From Sulfitobacter sp. 20_GPM-1509m (GTDB lineage Bacteria; Pseudomonadota; Alphaproteobacteria; Rhodobacterales; Rhodobacteraceae): a stretch of DNA of 64,000 bases. Positions 32,464-41,074 of this stretch are shown piece after piece. Positions within the stretch are counted from its first letter, which is position 1. Each line of letters begins with the position of its first letter. Under the pieces are notes generated by a model. That model saw only the letters and a list, made by a program, of their open reading frames with translations, made no database searches and was not told the origin of the DNA. The stretch spans positions 441,681 to 505,680 of the forward strand of contig NZ_KK211144.1 in NCBI RefSeq assembly GCF_000620505.1. The letters are read 5' to 3'. Position numbers and translations under genes: made by a program.

Positions 32464-33854
32464 TGGACCCCGTCCTGATTGGCGAACTGCTCGCCGCTTT
32501 GATGTTTTTTGGCGTTATCGGCTTTTTGCTGCTGGGCTTTCCGGTGGCCTTCACGCTGGCGGGGACGTCGCTTTTGTTCGGCAGCCTCGGGCTGGCCTTT
32601 GGTGTCTTCGATCCGTCGAACTTCGGCTCGCTGCCGAACCGTTACATCGGGTTCATGACCAACGAAGTTTTGGTCGCCGTGCCCTTGTTCATCTTCATGG
32701 GGGTGATGCTGGAACGCAGCCAGATCGCCGAACAGCTGCTGCTGACCATGGGCAAGCTCTTTGGCAACATGCGCGGCGGGCTTGGCTTTTCGGTGGTTCT
32801 GGTGGGCGCGATGCTTGCGGCCTCGACCGGGGTTGTGGGCGCGACCGTGGTCACCATGGGCCTGATCTCGCTGCCTGCGATGCTGCGGGCGGGCTATGAT
32901 CCAAAGCTGGCCACGGGTGTGATCTGTGCCAGCGGGACGCTGGGACAGATCGTGCCGCCGTCGACCGTGCTGATTTTCATGGGCGACATGCTGTCGGGCA
33001 TCAACAGCCAGGTGCAGATGGCCAAGGGCAACTTTGCGCCCACGCCGGTGTCCGTGGGTGACCTGTTTGCCGGCGCGCTGCTGCCGGGCATTCTGCTGAT
33101 CGTGCTGTACCTGCTGTTCGTGCTGTTCAAGGCGGTGACCGACCCTGAATCCTGCCCCGCCACGCCGGTGCCTGCTGAAGAAAAGAAGGACTTGTTGCGC
33201 GAGGTTTTCGTAGCCCTCGTGCCGCCGTTGCTGCTGATCCTTGCCGTTCTCGGCTCGATCCTTGGCGGGATCGCGACCCCGACCGAGGCGGCATCGGTGG
33301 GGGCCGTGGGGGCGATGATCCTCGCGGCGATGCGCTGGCGGTTGTCCTTTGGCGTGCTGCGTGAAACGGCGATTTCGACCGCGACGATCACCAGCATGGT
33401 CTTTGTCATCCTGCTGGGGGCCTCGGTGTTTTCCGTCGTCTTCCGCATGATGGGCGGTGACAACCTGGTGCACGAGTTCCTGAGCAACCTGCCCGGCGGC
33501 AAGCTGGCGGCGGTGGCCGTGGTGATGGTGATCATGTTCTTCCTGGGCTTTATCCTCGACACCTTCGAGATCATTTTCATCGTGATCCCGATCACCGCGC
33601 CTGTGCTGCTGGCGCTGGATGTCGATCCGGTGTGGCTGGGTGTGATGGTGGGCGTGAACCTGCAAACCTCGTTCCTGACGCCGCCCTTCGGCTTTGCGCT
33701 GTTCTACCTGCGCGGCGTGGCTCCGGCCGAACTGCCGACCAGCGCGATCTACAAGGGCATCCTGCCCTTCGTGATGCTGCAGATCGTGGCGATTGCGATC
33801 CTGTTTGCCTTCCCCGAACTGGTCACATGGCTGCCAAGGTTGATCGCCAGCTAG
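32463..33854 (+). CDS. TRAP transporter large permease (TakM-like DctM)
   Basis: 463-aa membrane protein, longer than usual DctM (about 430) because of a hydrophilic insert near residues 225-245 (DPESCPATPVPAEEKKDLL). About 12 TM helices. Family elements: FIFMGVMLERSQIAEQLL, STGVVGATVVTMGLISLPAM, GQIVPPSTVLIFM, TPTEAASVGA and LQTSFLTPPFGFALFYLRG. The last phrase and the insert are typical of the large-permease branch found with TakP/FcbT1-like receptors. The convergent receptor gene ends 76 bp away behind a shared terminator. Confidence 0.92.
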   Translation: MDPVLIGELLAALMFFGVIGFLLLGFPVAFTLAGTSLLFGSLGLAFGVFDPSNFGSLPNRYIGFMTNEVLVAVPLFIFMGVMLERSQIAEQLLLTMGKLFGNMRGGLGFSVVLVGAMLAASTGVVGATVVTMGLISLPAMLRAGYDPKLATGVICASGTLGQIVPPSTVLIFMGDMLSGINSQVQMAKGNFAPTPVSVGDLFAGALLPGILLIVLYLLFVLFKAVTDPESCPATPVPAEEKKDLLREVFVALVPPLLLILAVLGSILGGIATPTEAASVGAVGAMILAAMRWRLSFGVLRETAISTATITSMVFVILLGASVFSVVFRMMGGDNLVHEFLSNLPGGKLAAVAVVMVIMFFLGFILDTFEIIFIVIPITAPVLLALDVDPVWLGVMVGVNLQTSFLTPPFGFALFYLRGVAPAELPTSAIYKGILPFVMLQIVAIAILFAFPELVTWLPRLIAS

Positions 33855-33875
33855 GCGATCACCCCCCCCGAAATG

Positions 33876-33908
33876 CAAAAAGGCCCGGTGTTTCCACCGG
33901 GCCTTTTC
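33876..33908. terminator. Bidirectional terminator between the TRAP permease and receptor genes
   Basis: AAAAGGCCCGGTG - TTTC - CACCGGGCCTTTT. A perfect stem flanked by A and T runs lies midway between two convergent stops (33854 and 33930), so it serves both transcripts. Confidence 0.92.
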
Positions 33909-33929
33909 GTTTTGTCGGATCGCTTGGGA

Positions 33930-35024
33930 TCAGTACTTCAGATACTTCTGACGTGCTGCAACCAGCGGCGAGTCGATGGTTTCGGTGCGGACGCGCACCA
34001 GGTTCAGCGCCTCGATGAAGCTTTCCGTGGTCTTTTTCACCAGCGGGTCGTCGCTGTTGCGCAGCTCCTCGATCACTTCGACCGACGCCTTGGCACCGGC
34101 TTCCATGATGTCATCGGGGAAGGCACGCACGATCACGCCGTGGTCGTCGACCAGCGTTTTCAACGCGCGCGGATCGTTGGCGACAAAGTCCGACGCAACC
34201 TGATCGTATTCCGCCTGGCTCACGTCACGGATGATCGCTTGGAGATCGTCGGGCAGTTCCTGGTATTTCTTCTTGTCCACGACCAGTTCGGTCGCAAGAC
34301 CCGGCTCGACGAAGGACGGCATGTAGTAGTTCTTGGCGACCTGATAGAAGCCCAGCGCCAGATCGTTGTAGGGGCCAACGAATTCGGCCGCGTCCAGCGT
34401 GCCCGATTGCAGCGCCTGGAAGATTTCGCCCGCTGCCATGTTGGTGACGGTTGCGCCCAGTTTTTCCCAGACACGACCACCCAGACCGGGTGTACGGAAG
34501 CGGATGCCCTTGACGTCCTCGACGCTGTTCAGCTCATTGCGGAACCAACCGCCGGCCTGCGTGCCGGTGTTGCCGGACAAGAAGCCCTGAACGCCGAACT
34601 GGTCATAGATTTCGTCCCAGATTTCCTGACCGCCCAGGAAGCGCACCCATGCCGTCAGCTCGGGTGTGGTCATGCCGTAGGGCACGCCGGTGAAGAACGA
34701 CAGCGCGGGCGATTTGTTCTGCCAGTAGTAGGCGGCGCCGTGGCTCATCTCGGCGGTGCCGTCGATGACGGCGTCCAGCGATTGCAGCGGCGGTACAAGC
34801 TCGCCTGCCGAAAAGACCTGAACGGTCAGACGGCCACCGGATGCGGCGGTGATGCGGTCAGCAAGGCGCTGTGCGCCGACGCCCAGACCGGGAAAGTTCT
34901 TTGGCCATGTGGTCACCATGCGCCATGTGATGTTGCCCTGGGCAACGGCGGGTGCGGCCAGCGTCGATGCCGCGGCACCTGCCCCCATTACACCTGCTGT
35001 ACGAATAAAAGAACGACGATCCAC
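33930..35024 (-). CDS. TRAP substrate-binding protein, TakP-like, with Tat signal
   Basis: 364-aa receptor. The N-terminus has a twin-arginine motif (DRRSFIRTAG) and a hydrophobic stretch ending PAVA/QG, so export is by the Tat pathway. Family segments WRMVTTWPKNFPGLGVGAQRLAD, GNTGTQAGGWFR and GTLDAAEFVGPYND match the alpha-keto-acid receptor TakP of Rhodobacter, where the Arg of GGWFR and the WVGP/FVGP loop touch the ligand. The start is GTG 35024, chosen because GGGAGG lies 7 bp upstream. Upstream residues in the same frame do not look like protein. It probably feeds the convergent permease pair. Pyruvate or a related 2-oxo acid is a guess. Confidence 0.88.
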   Translation of the reverse strand: MDRRSFIRTAGVMGAGAAASTLAAPAVAQGNITWRMVTTWPKNFPGLGVGAQRLADRITAASGGRLTVQVFSAGELVPPLQSLDAVIDGTAEMSHGAAYYWQNKSPALSFFTGVPYGMTTPELTAWVRFLGGQEIWDEIYDQFGVQGFLSGNTGTQAGGWFRNELNSVEDVKGIRFRTPGLGGRVWEKLGATVTNMAAGEIFQALQSGTLDAAEFVGPYNDLALGFYQVAKNYYMPSFVEPGLATELVVDKKKYQELPDDLQAIIRDVSQAEYDQVASDFVANDPRALKTLVDDHGVIVRAFPDDIMEAGAKASVEVIEELRNSDDPLVKKTTESFIEALNLVRVRTETIDSPLVAARQKYLKY

Positions 35025-35383
35025 GATGTTTCCTCCCGAATTGAAATGTCGCCAAGCCTGTCTGATCTGTGGTGTCAAAAGGGCTTCTGCAACTTGATAA
35101 ACACTGCTCTTGGGGAATGTCCATGCGTTGAACGCAAAGTAATACATCACTTTTTGCGTGCACTGTAACACAACGGGCCGCGCAAAAATTTAGGTGTGGT
35201 ATCAAGCATCTAAGCCTGACCTGGCGCTGCAGGTCCCGGCCGGAAATGGGGCACGGTGCCCGGATTGCAGCATCTGGCCGCGACCATGGGGCGCAGGGGG
35301 CGGGACACAGCGATTTGACGTGCTATTTGTGCGCAGACAATTCATGATACCACTCGCCCGCAACCAGACGAAAGCCCCCGTTG
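35025..35383. other. Divergent intergenic region between TRAP receptor and RND operon
   Basis: 359 bp carrying the leftward promoter of the TRAP receptor and the rightward promoter of the RND operon. An inverted repeat lies at 35132-35159, and A+T-rich DNA surrounds it (35085-35190). Nothing protein-like or tRNA-like is visible. Confidence 0.5.
35132..35159. promoter_or_regulatory. Inverted repeat, candidate operator upstream of the TRAP receptor
   Basis: ACGCAAA (35132-35138) and TTTGCGT (35153-35159) are exact inverted arms around a 14-bp centre that itself contains AAAGT/ACTTT (35136-35140, 35149-35153). The element is 108-136 bp before the receptor GTG. No regulator gene is adjacent. Confidence 0.4.
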
Positions 35384-36553
35384 ATGAAAGCGCTTCGCCA
35401 GATTGTTCTGATGCTGATTGTCCTCGCTGTGGGGGTTTACGTGTGGATTGCCTTTGTGCCCGCAGCACAGCCCTTTCTTGCGCGGGTGGGTGTTTACGAC
35501 CTGCTGGGCATGACACCCCCTGCCCCGCAAGAGGCCGCAGCCCAGGGCCGTCGGCAAAGCGGTGGTGCGGTGCCGGTTGTGACCGCACGTGTGGCCGAAC
35601 AGGCCCGCGCTGACCGGATCACGGCCATTGGCGACGGGCGCGCGCGACGCTCGGTCACGGTGCGGTCCAGCGCGGTGGGCACGATCACCGAACTGCCTCT
35701 TGCCTCGGGCAACTATGTGCAGGCCGGGACCATCATCGCCCACCTGCAGGACGAAGCGGAAAAGATCGCGCTGGAACAGGCGGAGATCGAATATGAAAAC
35801 GCCAGCACCGAGGCGAAGCGCATCACGCAGCTGGAAACCTCGGGCGCGGTGACAGAAGTGCGCCTGCGCGAAAGCCAGCTGGCGCTGCGCAGCGCCGAAC
35901 TGGCCGTGCGGCAAGCCAAGTTCGACCTGTCCCAGCGCCAGATTACCGCGCCGATCAGCGGCTGGGTGGGCATCATCGATCTGGAAGAAGGCGACCGCGT
36001 GAACGCACAGGATGTGCTGGTGACGATCACCGACCGGTCCGACATCCTGATCGACTTTCGCGTGCCGGAACGGGTTGTGGGTCAGATTGCCGTGGGCCAA
36101 CCGATCATTGCCACACCGCTGGGCCAGCCCGGAACGGAGCTTGAGGGCGAAATCAGTGTGATCGACAGCGTCGTGGATCGCGCCAGCCGCACGCTTCTGG
36201 TTCAAGGCAGCGTGCCCAATGACGCGGACCTGCTGCGCGCGGGCATGGCGTTTTCGGTCAACCTGTCCTTTCCCGGCGAAACCCTGCTGTCGATTGCACC
36301 GCTGGCAGTGCAATGGTCCAGCGAGGGCCCCTTTGTCTGGGTGGTGCGCGATGGCAAGGTCGCCCAGGCCAGCGTCGAGATCGTGCAGCGCAACAGCGAT
36401 GCCGTGCTGGTGCGGGCCGACCGGCTGGCCGCTGACGACGAAGTGGTGACCGAAGGCGTGCAATCCTTGCGCAACGGCGCCGAGGTCAGCCCGCGCACCG
36501 ACGCGGCATCGGCGCTTGCGGATGAGGAAACCACACGCGGTGGCACGCTGTGA
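35384..36553 (+). CDS. RND efflux periplasmic adaptor (membrane fusion protein)
   Basis: 389-aa adaptor linking an inner-membrane RND pump to an outer-membrane channel. One N-terminal TM anchor (residues about 6-26), then lipoyl half-motif SSAVGTITELPLASGNYVQAGTIIAHLQ, a short alpha-hairpin (about 125-180), the second lipoyl half ITAPISGWVGIIDLEEGDRVN, and beta-barrel/membrane-proximal domains. ATG 35384 is preceded by an in-frame TTG. The stop overlaps the permease start (GTGA). No TolC-like outer-membrane factor is encoded nearby, so a shared one must be used. Confidence 0.92.
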   Translation: MKALRQIVLMLIVLAVGVYVWIAFVPAAQPFLARVGVYDLLGMTPPAPQEAAAQGRRQSGGAVPVVTARVAEQARADRITAIGDGRARRSVTVRSSAVGTITELPLASGNYVQAGTIIAHLQDEAEKIALEQAEIEYENASTEAKRITQLETSGAVTEVRLRESQLALRSAELAVRQAKFDLSQRQITAPISGWVGIIDLEEGDRVNAQDVLVTITDRSDILIDFRVPERVVGQIAVGQPIIATPLGQPGTELEGEISVIDSVVDRASRTLLVQGSVPNDADLLRAGMAFSVNLSFPGETLLSIAPLAVQWSSEGPFVWVVRDGKVAQASVEIVQRNSDAVLVRADRLAADDEVVTEGVQSLRNGAEVSPRTDAASALADEETTRGGTL

Positions 36554-39500
36554 GCACGCAAGCGACGTCATCCTCGGGCACGGCGCTGTTCGTGCGCAGG
36601 CCAATCCTGGCCTTTGTGCTGAATGCGCTGATCGTGCTGGCCGGTGTCGCGGGATTGTTCGGTGCGGAAATCCGCGAACTGCCCAACGTGGACCGGCCCG
36701 TTGTCACCGTCACCACGCGGTTTGACGGGGCTTCGCCTGAAACGGTTGACCAGGAGCTGACAGGGCGGATCGAGGGCGCAGTGGGACGGGTGTCCGGTGT
36801 GCGGTCGATCTCGTCCAACTCGCGCTTTGGCCGGTCGCGGGTGACGCTGGAATTCAACGACAGCGTCGACATCGACGTGGCCGCGACCGACGTGCGTGAT
36901 GCGGTGGCGCGGATCGTCAACCAGTTGCCCGAAACCGCCGACCAGCCCGAGATCGTCAAGGCCGATGCCAACGCCCAACCGGTGATGCGCATCGCCGTCA
37001 CCTCGGCAGGCCGGTCGCCGCAGGAACTGACCACCATCGTGCAGGACCGGATCGAGGACCGGCTGATTTCCATCGACGGCGTTGCCGATTTGCAAATCTA
37101 CGGCGACCGCGAGCCGATCTTTCGCGTGGACATCGACCAGCTGAAGCTGGCCAGCCGGGGCCTGACGCTGGGCGACATGCAGCGCGCGCTGTCCAACCTG
37201 GCCTTTGACACGCCTGCGGGGGATCTGGCGGGGGATCGCCAGTCGATCAATGTGCGGACCACGGCCACGGTCGCCACCACCGCCGCCTTTGAAGCGCTGG
37301 AGATCAAGCGGGACGTCAAGGTCGGCGATGTGGCCACCGTCACCCTTGGGCCTGCGCCGGGGGAAACCGTGCTGCGGGCCAACGGGCAGCAGGGTCTGGG
37401 CATCGGCGTGATCCGTCAGGCGACCTCGAACACGCTGGAGATTTCGGCCGGCGTGCGCGCCGTGGTGGCCGAGCTGAACCAGACACTGCCCGAGGATGTC
37501 ACGATCGCGGTCACCTCGGACGATGCGATCTTTATCCAGGGGTCGATCGAGGAGGTGCTGAAAACGCTGGGCTGGGCTGTGGCCATCGTGATTGCGGTGA
37601 TCTTTCTGTTCCTGCGCGACTTTCGTGCGACGCTGATCCCGACGCTGACGCTGCCTGTGGCGCTGATCGGCACGCTGGCTGCAATCTATATGGTTGGGTT
37701 TTCCGTCAACATCCTGACCTTGCTGGCGCTGGTGCTGGCCACGGGGATGGTGGTGGACGACGCCATCGTCGTGCTGGAAAACATCGTGCGTCAGCGTGCG
37801 GCGGGCATGGGACCACGGGCCGCTGCCGTAAACGGCACGGCGCAGGTGTTCTTTGCCGTCGTGACCACCACCGCGACCCTTGCTGCGGTGTTCGTGCCGC
37901 TGTCGTTCCTGCCCGGACAGGCGGGCGGGCTGTTCCGCGAATTCGGCTTTACGCTGGCGATGGCGGTGCTGTTGTCGTCGGTTGTGGCGCTGAGCCTGTG
38001 TCCGGTGCTGGCAAGCCGCATGTTGACGAAAGCCCCCGATCAGAACGCACGCGGACCGATGATCTGGTTGGGCAACCGGTTGATGCGGCTCTACGAGACC
38101 AGCCTGCGCGGTGCGCTGGCGATGCCGTTCGTGATCGTGCTGATCGCGGCAATTGTCGCCGCCACCGCCGCGATGATGGCGGGCAGCATTCGGCAGGAGC
38201 TGACCCCTGCCGAGGACCGTGCCGTCGCCTTGCTGAGCGTCACCGCGCCGCAGGGCGTGTCGCTGGATTACACCCGTGGCAAGATGCGCGAGATCGAAGA
38301 AATCGTCGCCCCGATGCAAGAGGCAGGCGAGATCACCAATGTGTTTTCGATCACCGGCTTTGGCGCGGACAACCGTGGGTTCATGGTGTTCACACTGGCA
38401 AAATGGGAAGACCGCGCCCGCAGCCAGCAGGATATCGTGGGCGAGATCAATGGCAAGCTGGGCGGGATCATCGGGGTGCGGGCCTTTGCGATCCAGCCCA
38501 ACTCGCTGGGCATTCGCGGTGCGGGGCGCGGGCTGGCCTTTGCGATCACCGGAGACAGCTATGACCAGCTGAGCCAGGTCGCCGAGGAGATGGTCGCGCA
38601 GTTGAGCCAGAACCCCGACATGGGGCAGGTCCGCTTGGAATACGAACGCACGCAACCGCAATTGTTCGTGCAGATCGACCGTGCGCTGGCCGCCGATCTG
38701 GGGATCGACATCACCGGGCTGGGTCAGGCGTTGCAGGCCATGCTGGACGGGCGCACGGTGGGGTCGGTGTTTATCGACGACAAAAGCTTTGACGTGAAAA
38801 TGCTGTCGACCTCGACGCCGGTGAATGATCCGCGCGATCTTGAGAACATCTTTGTCCAGTCGGGCAACGACCTGATGGTGCCACTGGCCAGCTTTGTGAC
38901 GCTGGAAGAACGCGCGGTTGCCCCCGAACTGGACCGCGAGGGGCAGAACCGTTCCGTCGAGCTGACAGCGGGGCTGACGCCCGATCTGTCGCTGGGCGAT
39001 GCGCTGGCGCAGGTGCGTGACATCGGTGACGAGGTTCTGGCCGAAAACAACCGCATCGTCCCACTGGCCGAAGCGGCGACGCTGGACCAGACCAATTCGG
39101 GCATCTTCCTGACCTTCGGCTTTGCCATCTTGGTGGTGTTCCTTGTGTTGTCCGCGCAATTCGAAAGCTTTATTTCGGCGGTTGTCGTTATGGCGACGGT
39201 GCCGCTGGGGCTGGCCTGTGCGGTGTTTGCGCTGTTGCTGACGGGGCAAAGCCTGAACGTCTACAGCCAGATCGGATTGGTGATGCTGATCGGGATCATG
39301 GCCAAGAACGGCATCCTGATCGTCGAATTTGCCAACCAGCTGCGCGACAAGGGCGACAGCGTGCACGACGCGATCCTGAATGCCTCGACCATCCGGCTGC
39401 GGCCTGTGATGATGACCATGACCTCGACCGTGGTGGGGGGCATTCCGTTGATCCTGTCCGCAGGTGCCGGTGCCGAGGCCCGCGAGGCTCTGGGTTGGGT

Positions 39501-39645
39501 CATTGTCGGCGGGCTGGGGATGGCGACGCTGTCGACGCTGTACCTGACGCCGGTGGCCTATCTGCTGCTCGCCCGCTTTGCCACGCCCAAGGCACACGAA
39601 GAGGCCCGGCTGCAATCGGAACTGGAGGCGGCGCAAGGGATTTGA
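36550..39645 (+). CDS. RND-family efflux permease
   Basis: 1031-aa inner-membrane proton-driven exporter of the HAE1/AcrB superfamily. Twelve TM helices in the usual 1+5 / 1+5 pattern. Helix four holds the proton-relay aspartates in GMVVDDAIVVLENI. Periplasmic loops begin with ELPNVDRPVVTVTTRFDGASPETVDQE. The N-terminus (FVRRPILAFVLNALIVLAG) and MIGIMAKNGILIVEFANQLRD are characteristic. The start is a GTG overlapping the adaptor stop. Substrates cannot be told. It is closer in feel to the two-gene MexF/MdtC-like pumps without their own outer-membrane factor. Confidence 0.94.
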   Translation: MSTQATSSSGTALFVRRPILAFVLNALIVLAGVAGLFGAEIRELPNVDRPVVTVTTRFDGASPETVDQELTGRIEGAVGRVSGVRSISSNSRFGRSRVTLEFNDSVDIDVAATDVRDAVARIVNQLPETADQPEIVKADANAQPVMRIAVTSAGRSPQELTTIVQDRIEDRLISIDGVADLQIYGDREPIFRVDIDQLKLASRGLTLGDMQRALSNLAFDTPAGDLAGDRQSINVRTTATVATTAAFEALEIKRDVKVGDVATVTLGPAPGETVLRANGQQGLGIGVIRQATSNTLEISAGVRAVVAELNQTLPEDVTIAVTSDDAIFIQGSIEEVLKTLGWAVAIVIAVIFLFLRDFRATLIPTLTLPVALIGTLAAIYMVGFSVNILTLLALVLATGMVVDDAIVVLENIVRQRAAGMGPRAAAVNGTAQVFFAVVTTTATLAAVFVPLSFLPGQAGGLFREFGFTLAMAVLLSSVVALSLCPVLASRMLTKAPDQNARGPMIWLGNRLMRLYETSLRGALAMPFVIVLIAAIVAATAAMMAGSIRQELTPAEDRAVALLSVTAPQGVSLDYTRGKMREIEEIVAPMQEAGEITNVFSITGFGADNRGFMVFTLAKWEDRARSQQDIVGEINGKLGGIIGVRAFAIQPNSLGIRGAGRGLAFAITGDSYDQLSQVAEEMVAQLSQNPDMGQVRLEYERTQPQLFVQIDRALAADLGIDITGLGQALQAMLDGRTVGSVFIDDKSFDVKMLSTSTPVNDPRDLENIFVQSGNDLMVPLASFVTLEERAVAPELDREGQNRSVELTAGLTPDLSLGDALAQVRDIGDEVLAENNRIVPLAEAATLDQTNSGIFLTFGFAILVVFLVLSAQFESFISAVVVMATVPLGLACAVFALLLTGQSLNVYSQIGLVMLIGIMAKNGILIVEFANQLRDKGDSVHDAILNASTIRLRPVMMTMTSTVVGGIPLILSAGAGAEAREALGWVIVGGLGMATLSTLYLTPVAYLLLARFATPKAHEEARLQSELEAAQGI

Positions 39646-39803
39646 GCGCAGGCAAAAATCTGCGCGATTTTCCAAAGTATGACGCCGCAAGGCCTGTCAG
39701 GGTATGTCAAACGGGCTATATTCCCTGACAGATCAAAACTCTGGCGCGCGCAACACACCGCATCGCCTCTTTGACCGTAGAATTTGGAGTGCCTGACCCG
39801 GCC

Positions 39804-40457
39804 ATGACGACCGAAACACTTGCCCGGACCACGCCCGAGGAGGCGGCGATCGAAGACCTGATCGCCTGCCCCCATTGTGATGCGTTGTATCTGGCACAGA
39901 TGCCCGCGAAGGGCGGGCGCGCGGTCTGCAGTCATTGCCACACGGTGCTGATCGCGCCGCGCACAAAAGCCGGCAAGAAGATGATCGCGCTGACGCTGAC
40001 GGTGATGATCCTGGTGGTGGCGGCGCTGTTCTTTCCGTTTCTGGACATCAACGCGGGTGGAATCGGCAATTCGACGTCGATCCTGGACGCGGCGTCCAGC
40101 TTTCGGTCCGGGTATATGGTATTCCTGTCATTCCTCGTGGCGGCGGCGATCATATTCGTGCCGCTGCTGCGCACCGTGCTGATCCTCTATGTGCTGATCC
40201 CCGTCGTGCGCGACCGCCCCGCCCTGCCGCACGCGCGCCGCGCCTTTCGCCTGTCGCAAGAGCTGAAACCCTGGGCCATGGCCGAAGTCTTTGCCATCGG
40301 CTGCGCCGTCGCACTGGTCAAGGTGCAGGATCTGGCCCATATCGGTTTTGGCCCCGCATTCTGGATGTTCTCCGCCCTGGTCATCCTTGTTCTGATTAAC
40401 GATAACTTCTTGTGTACATGGTCTGTATGGAAATCGCTCGAGCTGGAAAACGACTGA
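39804..40457 (+). CDS. pqiA: PqiA-like membrane protein, first half
   Basis: 217-aa inner-membrane protein of the PqiA/YebS family. An N-terminal zinc-ribbon (CPHC ... CSHC, about residues 22-46) is followed by four TM helices. E. coli PqiA is about 417 aa and contains two such units. Here each unit is a separate gene, and this one overlaps the second by about 30 bp. ATG 39804 is chosen, with the ribosome site uncertain. The protein is thought to work with PqiB in moving lipids between the membranes. Confidence 0.88.
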   Translation: MTTETLARTTPEEAAIEDLIACPHCDALYLAQMPAKGGRAVCSHCHTVLIAPRTKAGKKMIALTLTVMILVVAALFFPFLDINAGGIGNSTSILDAASSFRSGYMVFLSFLVAAAIIFVPLLRTVLILYVLIPVVRDRPALPHARRAFRLSQELKPWAMAEVFAIGCAVALVKVQDLAHIGFGPAFWMFSALVILVLINDNFLCTWSVWKSLELEND

Positions 40458-41071
40458 CGGCGCGCGATGCGGGCCTGGTGGCCTGCCGCCGCTGTGCGCG
40501 GGTCTGGCCGATGGGTCAGGCGCGCTGCGGGCGCTGTGGCAGCCATCTGGAATCGCGCGATGCCAGAAGCCTGCAAAAGGTCTGGGCGTGGTGGATCGCG
40601 GGTGTCATCGCCTATATTCCGGCCAACCTCTATCCAATGCTGAAAACCAACACGCTGGTGTCGCATACCGAAAACACCATCATCGGCGGCGCGGTCGAAC
40701 TGGCCCATCATGGCAGCTTTGGCGTGGCCGCGATCATCCTGATTGCCAGTGTGCTGATCCCCGTGGGCAAGTTTCTGGCGATTGCCTTTCTGGCGATCGG
40801 CGCCCGGCGCGGATCGAGTGTGCCCCCCCGCACCCGCACCCATATGTTCGAGATCGTCGAATTCATCGGCCGCTGGTCCATGATCGACGTCTTTGTCGTG
40901 GCAATCCTGTCATCGCTTGTGCAGTTGTCGGTGGTCGCCTCGATCCAGCCGGGACCTGCGGCCATGACCTTTGCTTTGTCCGTCATTTGCACCATGTTAT
41001 CCGCTCAGGCCTTTGATCCCCGGCTGATCTGGGATGCCGTGCGTCGTCAACAACCCCGAAAGACCTCTTGA
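40427..41071 (+). CDS. pqiA: PqiA-like membrane protein, second half
   Basis: 214-aa protein with the same layout as its neighbour: zinc-ribbon (CRRC ... CGRC, about residues 18-36) and four TM helices (AGVIAYIPANLYPML, GVAAIILIASVLIPVGKF, FVVAILSSLVQLSVV, a last one near the C-terminus). SHTENTIIGGAVELAHHGSF is a family hallmark. It corresponds to the other half of a full-length PqiA. The start is placed at ATG 40427. Another in-frame ATG lies at 40418. The stop is 3 bp before pqiB. Confidence 0.88.
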   Translation: MEIARAGKRLTARDAGLVACRRCARVWPMGQARCGRCGSHLESRDARSLQKVWAWWIAGVIAYIPANLYPMLKTNTLVSHTENTIIGGAVELAHHGSFGVAAIILIASVLIPVGKFLAIAFLAIGARRGSSVPPRTRTHMFEIVEFIGRWSMIDVFVVAILSSLVQLSVVASIQPGPAAMTFALSVICTMLSAQAFDPRLIWDAVRRQQPRKTS

Positions 41072-41074
41072 ACC

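Noticed and set aside
36568-39690. 1040-codon minus-strand reading frame opposite the RND permease
   Set aside because: Very long but low-complexity (HQRQ-, GQ- and HRR-rich), as expected when the coding strand has strong G/C at the third codon position. The RND frame has full family motifs.
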